Part shown: positions 35,796-44,377 of the stretch, piece after piece | Layout of the letters: every line of letters starts with the position of its first letter | Numbering within the stretch: the stretch's first letter is position 1 | Source: Faecalicatena orotica | GTDB lineage: Bacteria; Bacillota; Clostridia; Lachnospirales; Lachnospiraceae | Direction: 5' to 3' | Assembly (NCBI RefSeq): GCF_003149245.1 | Contig: NZ_QGDL01000005.1 | Coordinates: 186,001 to 250,000 of the forward strand | DNA: 64,000 bases | Notes under the pieces: model-generated | The model's database searches: none | What the model was told of the DNA's origin: nothing | Seen by the model: only the letters and a program-made list of their open reading frames with translations | Program-made: the position numbers and the translations under genes

Positions 35796-37013
35796 CTATT
35801 GTGCGTAAATCTTTACAAGTTCTACAGTGATATCCGCTGCCAGATCCATTCCCTCGGCAGTGATATGCTCATAAGGCCCATGATAACCATGTCCGCCTGT
35901 TCCCAGATTCGGGCACGGCAGGCCCTTAAAGCTTAACTGTGCCCCGTCTGTGCCTCCGCGGATTGGAAGTACGAGCGGTGTGACTCCGGCATTCTCACAT
36001 GCTTTTTTTGCATTCTCGATGAGGTGCCTGCAGCCATCGATAACTTCTGACATATTGCGGTACTGCTGTGTAATCGTCAGTTTTGCCGTTCCTGCGCCCC
36101 ACTTCTCATTGATGAGTTTCTCGATGTGGCGGAGTGTCTCCTGACGTACTTCGAATACCGCTGGGTCATGGTCGCGGACAATGTAATTCAATTCGGCATG
36201 TCCAACTTCACCGGACATGCTGACCAGATGATAGAATCCCTCGTAATCTTCCGTGCCGCGCGGAGTGTCCCCTGACGGAAGCATGGAGTTGATCTCCATA
36301 GCTACCAGGCTGGCATTGACCATCGTATCCTTGCTGGAACCGGGATGCACGTTGACACCTTCAATTTCGAAAACCGCCTTGCATGCATTAAAATTCTCAA
36401 ACTGGATCTCTCCCTCGGTATCTCCGTCCAGAGTATAACCGAATTCTGCACCGAATTCCTCGACGTTAAAATGTGCTGCCCCGGTACCGATCTCTTCATC
36501 AGGTGTGAACGCAATGGACAACGGCCCGTGCGGGATGTTCTCCGCATTCAGACGCTCGATCATGGTCATAATCTCTGCAATGCCGGCTTTGTCATCGGCT
36601 CCCAGAATGGTCGTCCCGTCACTTGTGATCAGGGTGCGTCCCTTTAAGTCAGGCAGATGTTTAAATGTTTCTGTGCTGATGGTACGTCCGCTTGTCCCCA
36701 GAACAAAGTCTTTTCCATCATAATTTTCTGTAACGACCGGGATGATATCATGGTCACAGAAATCGGAAACTGTGTCCATGTGGGCGATAAAGCCCAGCTT
36801 TGTCTTGTCCTCATATCCGGGAGTTGCAGGGATGTGGCCGTATACATAACACTGCTCATCCACTCTTGCGTCAGACACCCCAAGGTCCTTTAACTCCTGT
36901 ACAAGCACATGTGCCAGGTCAAACTGGCAGGCAGAAGATGGAACAGTCTCGCTGCTCTCATCACTTGGTGTACGCACAGTGACGTACTTCAAAAGTCTTT
37001 CATAAGCTCTCAT
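35796..37013 (-). CDS. pepT: Peptidase T (tripeptide aminopeptidase)
   Basis: A 405-residue M20 metallopeptidase that removes the N-terminal residue from tripeptides in the cytosol. Metal and catalytic motifs are intact: AHMDT, LGADDKAG, TPDEEIGTG, TLDGDTEG and the C-terminal HGPYEHI. The IRGGTDGAQLSFKGLPCPNLGTGG segment is PepT-specific. The ATG at 37013 has an AAGGAGA site on the minus strand. An extended -10 promoter lies upstream. Monocistronic. Confidence 0.95.
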   Translation of the reverse strand: MRAYERLLKYVTVRTPSDESSETVPSSACQFDLAHVLVQELKDLGVSDARVDEQCYVYGHIPATPGYEDKTKLGFIAHMDTVSDFCDHDIIPVVTENYDGKDFVLGTSGRTISTETFKHLPDLKGRTLITSDGTTILGADDKAGIAEIMTMIERLNAENIPHGPLSIAFTPDEEIGTGAAHFNVEEFGAEFGYTLDGDTEGEIQFENFNACKAVFEIEGVNVHPGSSKDTMVNASLVAMEINSMLPSGDTPRGTEDYEGFYHLVSMSGEVGHAELNYIVRDHDPAVFEVRQETLRHIEKLINEKWGAGTAKLTITQQYRNMSEVIDGCRHLIENAKKACENAGVTPLVLPIRGGTDGAQLSFKGLPCPNLGTGGHGYHGPYEHITAEGMDLAADITVELVKIYAQ

Positions 37014-37052
37014 AATGACATTCTCCTTTTTTTATGACATTTCCTGCTGAAT

Positions 37053-37061
37053 ATTATACCA
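37053..37061 (-). promoter_or_regulatory. Extended -10 promoter of pepT
   Basis: Read on the minus strand, TGG-TATAAT (37061-37053) lies 40 bases before the pepT start codon. Confidence 0.55.
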
Positions 37062-37189
37062 TAAATACTAAACTCGTGAAATACCTCGTTAAGTATTTTG
37101 GTGAAAGCCTGCTGACAGGATCAGTTCTATACATTTTATACATTATTTGATACAATGTTATACAAAAGAAACAGCAAGGAGAATCTTTT

Positions 37190-38482
37190 ATGAGTACAAT
37201 CGGGTATATCAATGTTGCTTTGGAGTTTTTTGGCGGCCTGCTTTCCCTTATTTTTATACTCTGCCTCTGTATGTCCAACCATACAAAGGAGAAGCTGGGC
37301 CGGCTGTATATACGGGTTCTTGCTGTAAATACCATAGTATTATTCTGCGATGCCGCTGCATGGCTTTTTAAAGGCAGATCCGGTACCTTCTGTTTCTGGG
37401 CCGTGCGGACTGCGAATTTTTGCGTATATGTTTTTGGGTATGTGCTTCTGGCCGTGTTTACGGATTATCTGACCGGTTTTATTGCTTCCAGAGGGGCAAA
37501 GATTACGAGGACCCCACTGCGGATTATGTGGTGTTTTACGTCTCTGGCCATTTGTCTTGTCATTGTTTCCCAGTTTACACATATGTATTACTTCATAGAC
37601 AATGGGAATATTTACCACCGGCAGGAATGGTTCTGGGTATCCCAGATGTTTGGAGTCATCTGCATGCTGCTGAACAGTACCCTCCTGATCCGCTACAGGA
37701 AATGGATGACGGGCCGGGAACTGGGCGCTCTGGGGGCATACATCACCATGCCGGTTATTGCCCTTGTGATCCAGATGTTTATTTACGGGGTTGCCGTCCT
37801 GTATTTGGCCACGACACTTTCTGCACTATGTATTTATATCAGCATACAGGTGGAGCAGTCACATAAACTTGAGCAGGAGGAGCTTGAACTAGAAAAAAAA
37901 CGCACCGCGATTATGCTCTCGCAGATCCAGCCTCATTTTTTATATAATTCCCTCTCTGTTGTGAAAGGCCTGTGCCAGACAGATCCCGGGCAGGCAGAGC
38001 TGGCGGTAGACCACTTCTCGGACTTCCTGCGGGGGAATATGGACTCTTTAACCAATCCGGATCTGATTCCTTTCGAACAGGAGCTTTTGCATACGCAGCA
38101 TTATCTGGAACTGGAGCAGATGCGTTTCGGCGAACGGGTTAAGGTAGTCTACGATACACCTGCCCTTCAGTTTATGGTTCCGCCCCTTACGCTGCAGCCT
38201 ATCGTAGAAAATGCCGTCCGGCATGGCATCACGAAGTGTGAGGACGGGGGGACGGTTATAATTGCTACCGAAGAAACACCATCCGCCTATAGAATTATTG
38301 TAACAGACAATGGGGCTGGTTATAATACGGCCAAACCTGTAAAAGACAACGCACGTCACATCGGTACGTCCAATGTCAGGAAAAGGCTGCAGTCGCAGTG
38401 CGGCGGTGAACTCACGATTCAGAGCGCAGTGGGGCAGGGAACAACGGCAGTCATAACAATCCCGAAGGAGGAAAATCTATGA
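37190..38482 (+). CDS. LytS-type sensor histidine kinase
   Basis: A 430-residue membrane kinase. About six to seven hydrophobic helices occupy residues 1-215, followed by a short coiled coil and the His_kinase domain: the phospho-accepting His is in LSQIQPHFLYNSL, followed by HATPase motifs (LQPIVENAVRHG, DNGAGYN and GTSNVRKRL). No periplasmic sensor domain is present, so the membrane region itself is the likely sensor. CAAGGAG precedes the ATG. It overlaps the response regulator start by ATGA. Confidence 0.9.
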   Translation: MSTIGYINVALEFFGGLLSLIFILCLCMSNHTKEKLGRLYIRVLAVNTIVLFCDAAAWLFKGRSGTFCFWAVRTANFCVYVFGYVLLAVFTDYLTGFIASRGAKITRTPLRIMWCFTSLAICLVIVSQFTHMYYFIDNGNIYHRQEWFWVSQMFGVICMLLNSTLLIRYRKWMTGRELGALGAYITMPVIALVIQMFIYGVAVLYLATTLSALCIYISIQVEQSHKLEQEELELEKKRTAIMLSQIQPHFLYNSLSVVKGLCQTDPGQAELAVDHFSDFLRGNMDSLTNPDLIPFEQELLHTQHYLELEQMRFGERVKVVYDTPALQFMVPPLTLQPIVENAVRHGITKCEDGGTVIIATEETPSAYRIIVTDNGAGYNTAKPVKDNARHIGTSNVRKRLQSQCGGELTIQSAVGQGTTAVITIPKEENL

Positions 38483-39270
38483 TATTTATTGCTGTAGATG
38501 ATGAACCAATCGTCCTGAGTGTCCTGACCCGGGTTCTGGCCGAGGCTGAGCCGTCCAGTGACATACACAGCTTCGGCAGTGCACGAAAAGTCCTGGCAGC
38601 TCTGGAAGGCGGCCTTCGGCCGGATGTGGCTTTCCTGGACATTGAGATGTTCGGAATGAACGGCCTTGAGCTGGCGAAACATATCCGTGAGGTTTCCAAC
38701 AAAACTAATATCGTATTTGTGACCGGATATCCCCAGTACGCACTGGAGGCTTACCGGCTCCATGCAAGGGGGTATTTGCTGAAACCGGTATCCGTCAAAA
38801 AGGTCCGCGCGGAGCTGGAAGAGTTAAAAAGCCCCCCACTGCAGGATTATGGACGCATCCATGTACAGACTTTCGGCAATTTTGAAATATTTGCAGACGG
38901 TAAGCCGCTCCATTTTAAACATTCAAAAACGAAAGAGCTCCTTGCATTCCTGATCGACCGCCGCGGCTCTGCCGTGAACACAAGTGAACTTTGTGCGGTG
39001 TTATGGGAACAAAAGCCGGACAGCCGATCTGTCAGGAGCCATCTGCGGACATTGATAGCCGATTTAAACCACACGCTGTCGGATGCCGGAGCGGAAGAAA
39101 TTCTGATCAAAAAACGAAACAGCTTTTCCATTGACTGTCAGCAGCTTGACTGTGACCTGTATGATTTCCTGCGCCGGGAGACTTATGCGGTCAATTCTTA
39201 CAATGGGGAATATATGTCGCAGTACAGCTGGGCGGAAATGACACTGGCCACTTTGGAACAGCGGGAGTAG
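38479..39270 (+). CDS. Response regulator with SARP-type DNA-binding domain
   Basis: A 263-residue regulator. The receiver domain (about 1-115) has phospho-acceptor D54, acidic pocket DD7-8 and the Lys in LLKPV. The output domain (about 125-235) is not LytTR but an OmpR/SARP-like winged helix: VQTFGNFEIFADGKPLHF, HSKTKELLAFLIDRRG, ALWEQ-type block (AVLWEQKPD) and SVRSHLRTLIADLNHTL. SARP proteins bind tandem 11-bp repeats just upstream of a -10; such repeats lie at 39290-39311, directly after this gene. It is translationally coupled to the LytS-type kinase. Confidence 0.88.
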   Translation: MIFIAVDDEPIVLSVLTRVLAEAEPSSDIHSFGSARKVLAALEGGLRPDVAFLDIEMFGMNGLELAKHIREVSNKTNIVFVTGYPQYALEAYRLHARGYLLKPVSVKKVRAELEELKSPPLQDYGRIHVQTFGNFEIFADGKPLHFKHSKTKELLAFLIDRRGSAVNTSELCAVLWEQKPDSRSVRSHLRTLIADLNHTLSDAGAEEILIKKRNSFSIDCQQLDCDLYDFLRRETYAVNSYNGEYMSQYSWAEMTLATLEQRE

Positions 39271-39289
39271 GTCTTCTGCCTGCTTTCCC

Positions 39290-39311
39290 TTCTTTTGCGC
39301 TTCTTTTGCGC
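39290..39311 (+). promoter_or_regulatory. Tandem 11-bp direct repeats, probable SARP-type operator
   Basis: TTCTTTTGCGC occurs twice in perfect tandem (39290-39300, 39301-39311). Its period of one helical turn and its end nine bases before a TATAAT match the layout known for SARP activator sites. The adjacent response regulator carries a SARP-like domain. Confidence 0.6.
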
Positions 39312-39320
39312 TCTCTCTGC

Positions 39321-39326
39321 TATAAT
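39321..39326 (+). promoter_or_regulatory. -10 element of the diguanylate cyclase promoter
   Basis: A perfect TATAAT with no good -35 hexamer at the right distance; the tandem repeats occupy that place, which is typical of an activator-dependent promoter. Confidence 0.55.
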
Positions 39327-39359
39327 GGTCCCAAAATTCGCGGAGGGGGAATCGAATTT

Positions 39360-41066
39360 ATGAAGTCAATTCAGACAAAATTTATTATTTTAATATTAGG
39401 CTGTGTCCTGAGTTCATCATTTGTCATCGGAGGTGCGGGGATTCTCAGTTCCAAGAAAGTAGCAGATGAAGATTCTGCACGTATTATGAATCTCCAGTGT
39501 GAGAATAATGCAGAGGACATCAATGGCCTGCTTTCGCTGATTGAACAATCCGTTAATACGCTTGCCGTCTATGCCAGCGAAGAACTGACGGATGTGGAAC
39601 GGCTCAAGACAGATCCTGCTTATGTCAGTGAGTATACTAAAAATATCCGGTCTGTCGCCGTAAATGCAGCCAATAATACTGAGGGAGCCCTTGCCGTTTA
39701 TGTCCGGTACAACCCAGAATTTACGGAGCCTACATCGGGACTTTTCTGGAGCAGGACTGCTCTGGATAATACCTTTCAGCAGCTGACACCTACAGATTTT
39801 TCCCGCTACAGCCCGGATGATGTGGAACATGTAGGCTGGTATTACATCCCGGTAAAGAGCGGGAAAGCAACCTGGCTGGAGCCCTATGAAAATAAGAATA
39901 TCAATGTTGAGATGATCTCCTATGTTGTCCCGCTCTATGCAGATAATACAACAATCGGTGTCGTGGGTATGGATATTGATTTCAACGTTATTAAAGAAAT
40001 TATCGCATCGACCAAGGTCTACCAGTCAGGATATGCATTTCTGACTGATGAGGATGCAAACATCATGTATCATAAAGAACTGGAAAAAGGAACGGCCATG
40101 TCCGGTCTGGAAACCACTCTTCAGCCGGTGGCAGAGGAACTGAAAAACGGCGGCGGAATTAATCACTTGTTTCCTTATTCATGGAGATCTGAAAAGAAGG
40201 AGATGACCTTTGCTACTCTGATTAATGGAATGAGACTTGCAATTACTGCCCCTGCCTCTGAGATCAATGCAACTAAAAATACTTTGATTTTGCAGATGAG
40301 TATTGCATCGGTGGTAATTGCACTATTGGCGGTCCTGCTGACAATTTATATGACACGCCGCCTGATCAAGCCGCTCCGTGAACTTAATACGGCGGCACAG
40401 AAGATTGCGGGAGGAGACCTCTCCGTTTCCCTGTCTTACCAGACAAAAGACGAAGTCGGCACACTGGCAGACAGCTTCCAGCAGACAGTCAACCATCTTA
40501 GGAAATACATTGATTACATTAACGGTCTGGCCTATCGCGACGGCCTTACCGGGGTTAAGAATAAAACGGCTTATCAGGAAGCAGTGGCCCTTCTGGAAGA
40601 GAAATCCCGGACAGGAAAGCCAGAGTTTGCAATGGTTGTCCTCGATATCAATAACCTGAAGACGGTTAATGATACCTATGGCCATGACTTTGGAGATATG
40701 GTTATCATCGAGGCATGTAAGGTCATTTGCAAGGTCTTTAAGCGCAGTCCTGTCTACCGCACCGGCGGGGATGAATTTGTGGTTATTCTGGAGAACGGTG
40801 ATTACGACCACTATGAAGAACTTCTTGACCGGTTCCAGATGGCACTGGATGAGTTTAATGAATATGCAAGACACGACGGCAAACTGTCTATTGCACGCGG
40901 CATTGCCGTATATGATGAATACATTGACCTGTCCGTTGATAATGTATTCAAACGGGCGGATGAAGCCATGTACCAGAATAAAATGATGATGAAAAGGATG
41001 CAGAAGGAAGAGGCCGAGGCCGGTCTCGAATCCGCGCAGGAATCCGGGGCGCCGGATCCATACTGA
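39360..41066 (+). CDS. dCache-HAMP-GGDEF diguanylate cyclase
   Basis: A 568-residue membrane-bound cyclic-di-GMP synthase. One N-terminal helix (about 7-28), an extracellular dCache-like sensor (about 30-300), a second membrane helix (about 305-327), a HAMP domain (RRLIKPLRELNTAAQKIAGGDLS) and a GGDEF domain with intact RTGGDEF. The inhibitory RxxD site five residues before GGDEF is absent (RSPV), so no product inhibition is expected. CGGAGGGGG precedes ATG 39360. Its promoter carries the tandem repeats described above, linking it to the upstream two-component system. Confidence 0.9.
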   Translation: MKSIQTKFIILILGCVLSSSFVIGGAGILSSKKVADEDSARIMNLQCENNAEDINGLLSLIEQSVNTLAVYASEELTDVERLKTDPAYVSEYTKNIRSVAVNAANNTEGALAVYVRYNPEFTEPTSGLFWSRTALDNTFQQLTPTDFSRYSPDDVEHVGWYYIPVKSGKATWLEPYENKNINVEMISYVVPLYADNTTIGVVGMDIDFNVIKEIIASTKVYQSGYAFLTDEDANIMYHKELEKGTAMSGLETTLQPVAEELKNGGGINHLFPYSWRSEKKEMTFATLINGMRLAITAPASEINATKNTLILQMSIASVVIALLAVLLTIYMTRRLIKPLRELNTAAQKIAGGDLSVSLSYQTKDEVGTLADSFQQTVNHLRKYIDYINGLAYRDGLTGVKNKTAYQEAVALLEEKSRTGKPEFAMVVLDINNLKTVNDTYGHDFGDMVIIEACKVICKVFKRSPVYRTGGDEFVVILENGDYDHYEELLDRFQMALDEFNEYARHDGKLSIARGIAVYDEYIDLSVDNVFKRADEAMYQNKMMMKRMQKEEAEAGLESAQESGAPDPY

Positions 41067-41082
41067 TATACATGAAAACTGT

Positions 41083-41116
41083 TTAAGGCCGGAACACGAA
41101 AACGGTCCGGCCTTAA
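41083..41116. terminator. Terminator-like hairpin between convergent genes
   Basis: TTAAGGCCGGA (41083-41093) and TCCGGCCTTAA (41106-41116) form an 11-bp perfect stem. It overlaps the stop codon of the minus-strand LacI gene. T-rich DNA follows on the plus strand but without a clean run. Confidence 0.65.
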
Positions 41117-42153
41117 GTATAAATATATTTTGTTTTATTATGAACACTGCTGCCCTCAATAAGCCGTGTCTTATAATAAACTCTCATGATCTCTTCGTTC
41201 TCATCTTCAATATGTCTCAGCAGGTGCTTCACTGCAGCCAGATGCCTTTTCGTATGTGTCCCTTTCACAAGTGTCAGCTCCATGCCCAGGAGGCTGACCG
41301 GGGGCAGGGCATCAAAGCCGAGCAGTGAGATGTCTCTTGGAATACGAATATGACGCTCTAAAAGAGCCTTACTCACGCCTAATGATACGACCGAGCTTTC
41401 CAGAACAAAGGCGGTTGTCTGCTTTAGCCCCTCGTCCAGATGATGGCACATCGATTCATATACTGTGTCTACATCACTTCCCAGATGCCAGATCCGGCTG
41501 CTCGCATCCCCGCATTCCCGCTTTGCCATTTCCAGTACAAATGCCTCTCTTCTTTCGATAAAATTAAAAATATCTATATTCTCGGCAAGATAGATGATGT
41601 GGCTGTGTCCTTTGTCTACCAGATAATCCACCGCCCGGCCGATTCCTTCTCTGTTATCTATGAGAAAGCTGTCAATGCCTTCTTCGTAAAACAGATTATC
41701 TCCGGTGACAATCGGTATATTTAATTTTAGGAACGGGTAAATGTCACTGTGGCGCATTTCCGCAGCCATAATATAGATCCCCTTCACGTCCAGCCTGCGG
41801 CATTCCAGGAGCAGTTCATCCAGACTCTGTGCCTGTTCCAGAAATACCCTGTGGTAAAACTGGTAACCGCTGTTCTGGACGGTCCGTTTGATTTCAAGCA
41901 GGACAGGGTGGTTCTCATCACTGCGGTTCATGATAATGCCGTTCTTGATATAATTTATCATCATAACAGCGCCTTTCGGAGACTTTTCCGTCAGGCGTGT
42001 CTCTTTTAAGAAAGTTTCTTCTTTTTCCCGTATATATTCGAGTATCCGTTTTTTCGTCTCTGCATTCACTCCCGGACGGTTGTTTAATGCAAGAGAGACG
42101 GTCGCCGGGGATACACCGAGCTCCTCTGCAATTTCCTTTGATTTTATACGCAT
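41113..42153 (-). CDS. LacI-family transcriptional regulator
   Basis: A 346-residue repressor. The N-terminal helix-turn-helix reads SKEIAEELGVSPATVSLALN (about 4-23), followed by the hinge region with RPGVNAETKKRI, then a periplasmic-binding-like sugar-sensing domain. The start is set at ATG 42153 with GGGGGCAGG before it; the frame is open to 42231. It is divergent from the beta-glucoside PTS operon and is its probable regulator. Confidence 0.88.
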   Translation of the reverse strand: MRIKSKEIAEELGVSPATVSLALNNRPGVNAETKKRILEYIREKEETFLKETRLTEKSPKGAVMMINYIKNGIIMNRSDENHPVLLEIKRTVQNSGYQFYHRVFLEQAQSLDELLLECRRLDVKGIYIMAAEMRHSDIYPFLKLNIPIVTGDNLFYEEGIDSFLIDNREGIGRAVDYLVDKGHSHIIYLAENIDIFNFIERREAFVLEMAKRECGDASSRIWHLGSDVDTVYESMCHHLDEGLKQTTAFVLESSVVSLGVSKALLERHIRIPRDISLLGFDALPPVSLLGMELTLVKGTHTKRHLAAVKHLLRHIEDENEEIMRVYYKTRLIEGSSVHNKTKYIYT

Positions 42154-42195
42154 ATACCTGCCCCCATTTACGTGCATAGTAACCTGTTGCTTTGT

Positions 42196-42224
42196 ATTAT
42201 ATCCTCCCTTGTATTGAAAAACAA
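42196..42224 (-). promoter_or_regulatory. Promoter of the LacI-family gene
   Basis: Read on the minus strand: TTGTTT (42224-42219), 17-base spacer, TATAAT (42201-42196). The -35 overlaps an inverted repeat TATTG-N5-CAATA (42212-42226), which could allow autoregulation. Confidence 0.55.
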
Positions 42225-42459
42225 TATGCAATGCAAACAGTACACACTAGCATTCATTTAAAGAAAATTTAAAAACATGTTATTTTTGTATAAATTTTTT
42301 TAGCCACGGCCCCGGAATTTATTTTCTAATTCTCGAAAACATAGAAAAAAGCAAAGGGGATTGAGGGTAAAAAGAAAAAATGATAAGGTGGATTCAGATA
42401 AAGAGAGCGCGCTTTAGTATCGAATGTAAGAAAAGTGGAAAGATAGCGGAGGTAAAATC
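42225..42459. other. Intergenic region between LacI-family gene and PTS operon
   Basis: The 306-base gap between the two start codons holds the LacI promoter, AT-rich DNA with a possible TATAAA at 42289-42294 on the plus strand, a loose AAAAA...TTTTT symmetric element (42271-42287) and an 8-bp AGCGCGCT palindrome (42406-42413) with a central CG, as in many LacI-type operators. I saw no LicT-type RNA antiterminator sequence and no terminator hairpin, so control by transcript antitermination is unlikely. Confidence 0.4.
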
Positions 42460-44355
42460 ATGGCTAAGAAGAATTACGATACTCTGTCAAAAGACATCGT
42501 GAAATATGTAGGGGGAACGAAAAATATCATTTCCCTCGTCCATTGCGCAACCAGACTGCGGTTCAAGGTGAAGGATCATGACTGTGTCGATAAAGAAAAT
42601 TTAAGTCAGCTGGAAGGTGTGATTACAGTGCTGGACAGCGGCGGGCAGATACAGGTGGTAATTGGAAACCATGTTTCAGACGTTTACGAGGCAGTTTTCA
42701 AAAATACAGATTTAAAACAGGCAAATCAGGAGGCTCAGCCGGAAGAGGGAACTAAGAAGAATCTGTTAAATACTTTTATGGATACGATATCCGGGATCTT
42801 TGCACCGGTACTGGGCGCAATGAGCGGCGCAGGTATGCTAAAGGCGCTGCTGATTCTCTGCACGACATTTGGATGGCTCACGGCGGATATGGGGACCTAC
42901 CGCATTCTTTATGCGGCGGCAGATGGTGTATTTACATTCATACCGGTATTTCTGGCTTTTACAGCGGCTAAAAAATTCAAGGCGAATGAATTTGTTGCGG
43001 TTGGTATTGCGGCGGCCCTTGTGTATCCTGACCTGACGGCGGCGTATTCAGCAGGAGAAGCACTGACATTCCTAAAGATTCCGGTTGTCCTTGTCAGCTA
43101 TACATCTTCTGTTATTCCGATTATTATTGCAGTGTATGCCCTGAGTAAGCTGGAAAAGGTACTGAAGAAAATCGTACCGGCTGTTTGTAAGACGTTCCTG
43201 ACACCACTTGTCAGTCTGGCTGTCATGGTCCCGGCGACGTATCTGCTCATCGGGCCGATTGCGGATACAGCAGGAAAATTACTCGCATCCGGCTACACAG
43301 GACTTGTGGCCCTGAACCCGGTTATTGCGGGAGGCTTACTCGGCCTGATCTGGCCGGCGGCAGTTATGTTCGGTGTACACTGGGGATTTGTGCCGATTGT
43401 TATGAATAACATTGCGGAATATGGAAGAGATACCTTATTTACGATTACGGGACCAAATAACATGGCTCAGGCAGGTGCAACATTAGGTGTATTCTTAAAG
43501 ACAAAGGATAAAGCAGTGAAGGAAATTGCGGGACCGGCGGCTCTTTCAGCGGTTCTGGCGGGAATCACAGAACCCGCAATATATGGTGTTACCCTGCGCT
43601 TTAAGAGACCATTTTTCATCGGTGCGGTGTTCTCCGGCATAGCGGGCGCAATCGTAGCGGCAGCCGGCACAGGTGCCCCTACGCTGCTTGGGACGAGTAT
43701 CCTGACATTGCCGGGGTATATCGGAGTCGGATTCGTTGGATTTCTGATTGCCTGTGCAATCGCTTACTTCGGATCAGCAATCGTGACCTATTTCTTTGGA
43801 TACAGTGATAACATGCTTCCAAAACCAAAACAGGATGCAGCTTCTTCTGAATCGGTTACCAGAGAAGAAAAGGCAGGTGCAGTTAAGGGGAAAATTACGG
43901 ATGCCGAGATTGCGGCTCCCGTCAGCGGGAAAGTCATTTTGCTGTCAGACGTGAAGGATGAAGCATTTTCCGGAGGTGCTTTAGGACAGGGGATTGCGGT
44001 CATCCCGGAGGATGGAAAAGTTTGTGCCCCCTGTGACGGCATCGTCAGTGTAATGTATCCCACAGGTCATGCCATCGGTATTACTTCGGATACCGGGGCA
44101 GAGATTCTGATTCACATCGGAATGGATACGGTAACACTGGACGGAAAGGGATTTGATATAAAAGTTAAGGAAGGACAGAGGGTCCGGATGGGTGAACTTC
44201 TGGTGGTGGCCGATTTAGCTCAGATTAAAGAGGCAGGACTCGACATTACGACACCGGTAATTATAGCAAATACAGAAGAATATCTGGAAGTCAGGCCATT
44301 TAAACAGGAAAGTGTCAGGCAGGGGGAACGTCTGCTGGCATGTATTGGGAAATAG
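42460..44355 (+). CDS. Beta-glucoside-specific PTS enzyme IIBCA
   Basis: A 631-residue three-domain phosphotransferase transporter that imports and phosphorylates beta-glucosides. EIIB (1-85) has phospho-Cys C29 in HCATRLRF. EIIC (about 105-460) is the membrane channel, with GVHWGFVPI and a GITEPAIYG motif. EIIA (about 485-631) has the phospho-His H552 in LIHIGMDTV. Domain order B-C-A is that of BglP/BglF. AGCGGAGG precedes the ATG. It is followed by an apiosidase-like enzyme and a GH1 enzyme, which should act on the phosphorylated or internalised glycoside. Confidence 0.93.
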   Translation: MAKKNYDTLSKDIVKYVGGTKNIISLVHCATRLRFKVKDHDCVDKENLSQLEGVITVLDSGGQIQVVIGNHVSDVYEAVFKNTDLKQANQEAQPEEGTKKNLLNTFMDTISGIFAPVLGAMSGAGMLKALLILCTTFGWLTADMGTYRILYAAADGVFTFIPVFLAFTAAKKFKANEFVAVGIAAALVYPDLTAAYSAGEALTFLKIPVVLVSYTSSVIPIIIAVYALSKLEKVLKKIVPAVCKTFLTPLVSLAVMVPATYLLIGPIADTAGKLLASGYTGLVALNPVIAGGLLGLIWPAAVMFGVHWGFVPIVMNNIAEYGRDTLFTITGPNNMAQAGATLGVFLKTKDKAVKEIAGPAALSAVLAGITEPAIYGVTLRFKRPFFIGAVFSGIAGAIVAAAGTGAPTLLGTSILTLPGYIGVGFVGFLIACAIAYFGSAIVTYFFGYSDNMLPKPKQDAASSESVTREEKAGAVKGKITDAEIAAPVSGKVILLSDVKDEAFSGGALGQGIAVIPEDGKVCAPCDGIVSVMYPTGHAIGITSDTGAEILIHIGMDTVTLDGKGFDIKVKEGQRVRMGELLVVADLAQIKEAGLDITTPVIIANTEEYLEVRPFKQESVRQGERLLACIGK

Positions 44356-44377
44356 CGCGGAAGAAGAGGAGTATCAG

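Noticed and set aside
42300-42459. LicT-type antitermination leader before the PTS gene
   Set aside because: I found neither the RNA antiterminator sequence nor a terminator hairpin; a divergent LacI-type regulator gives a simpler explanation.
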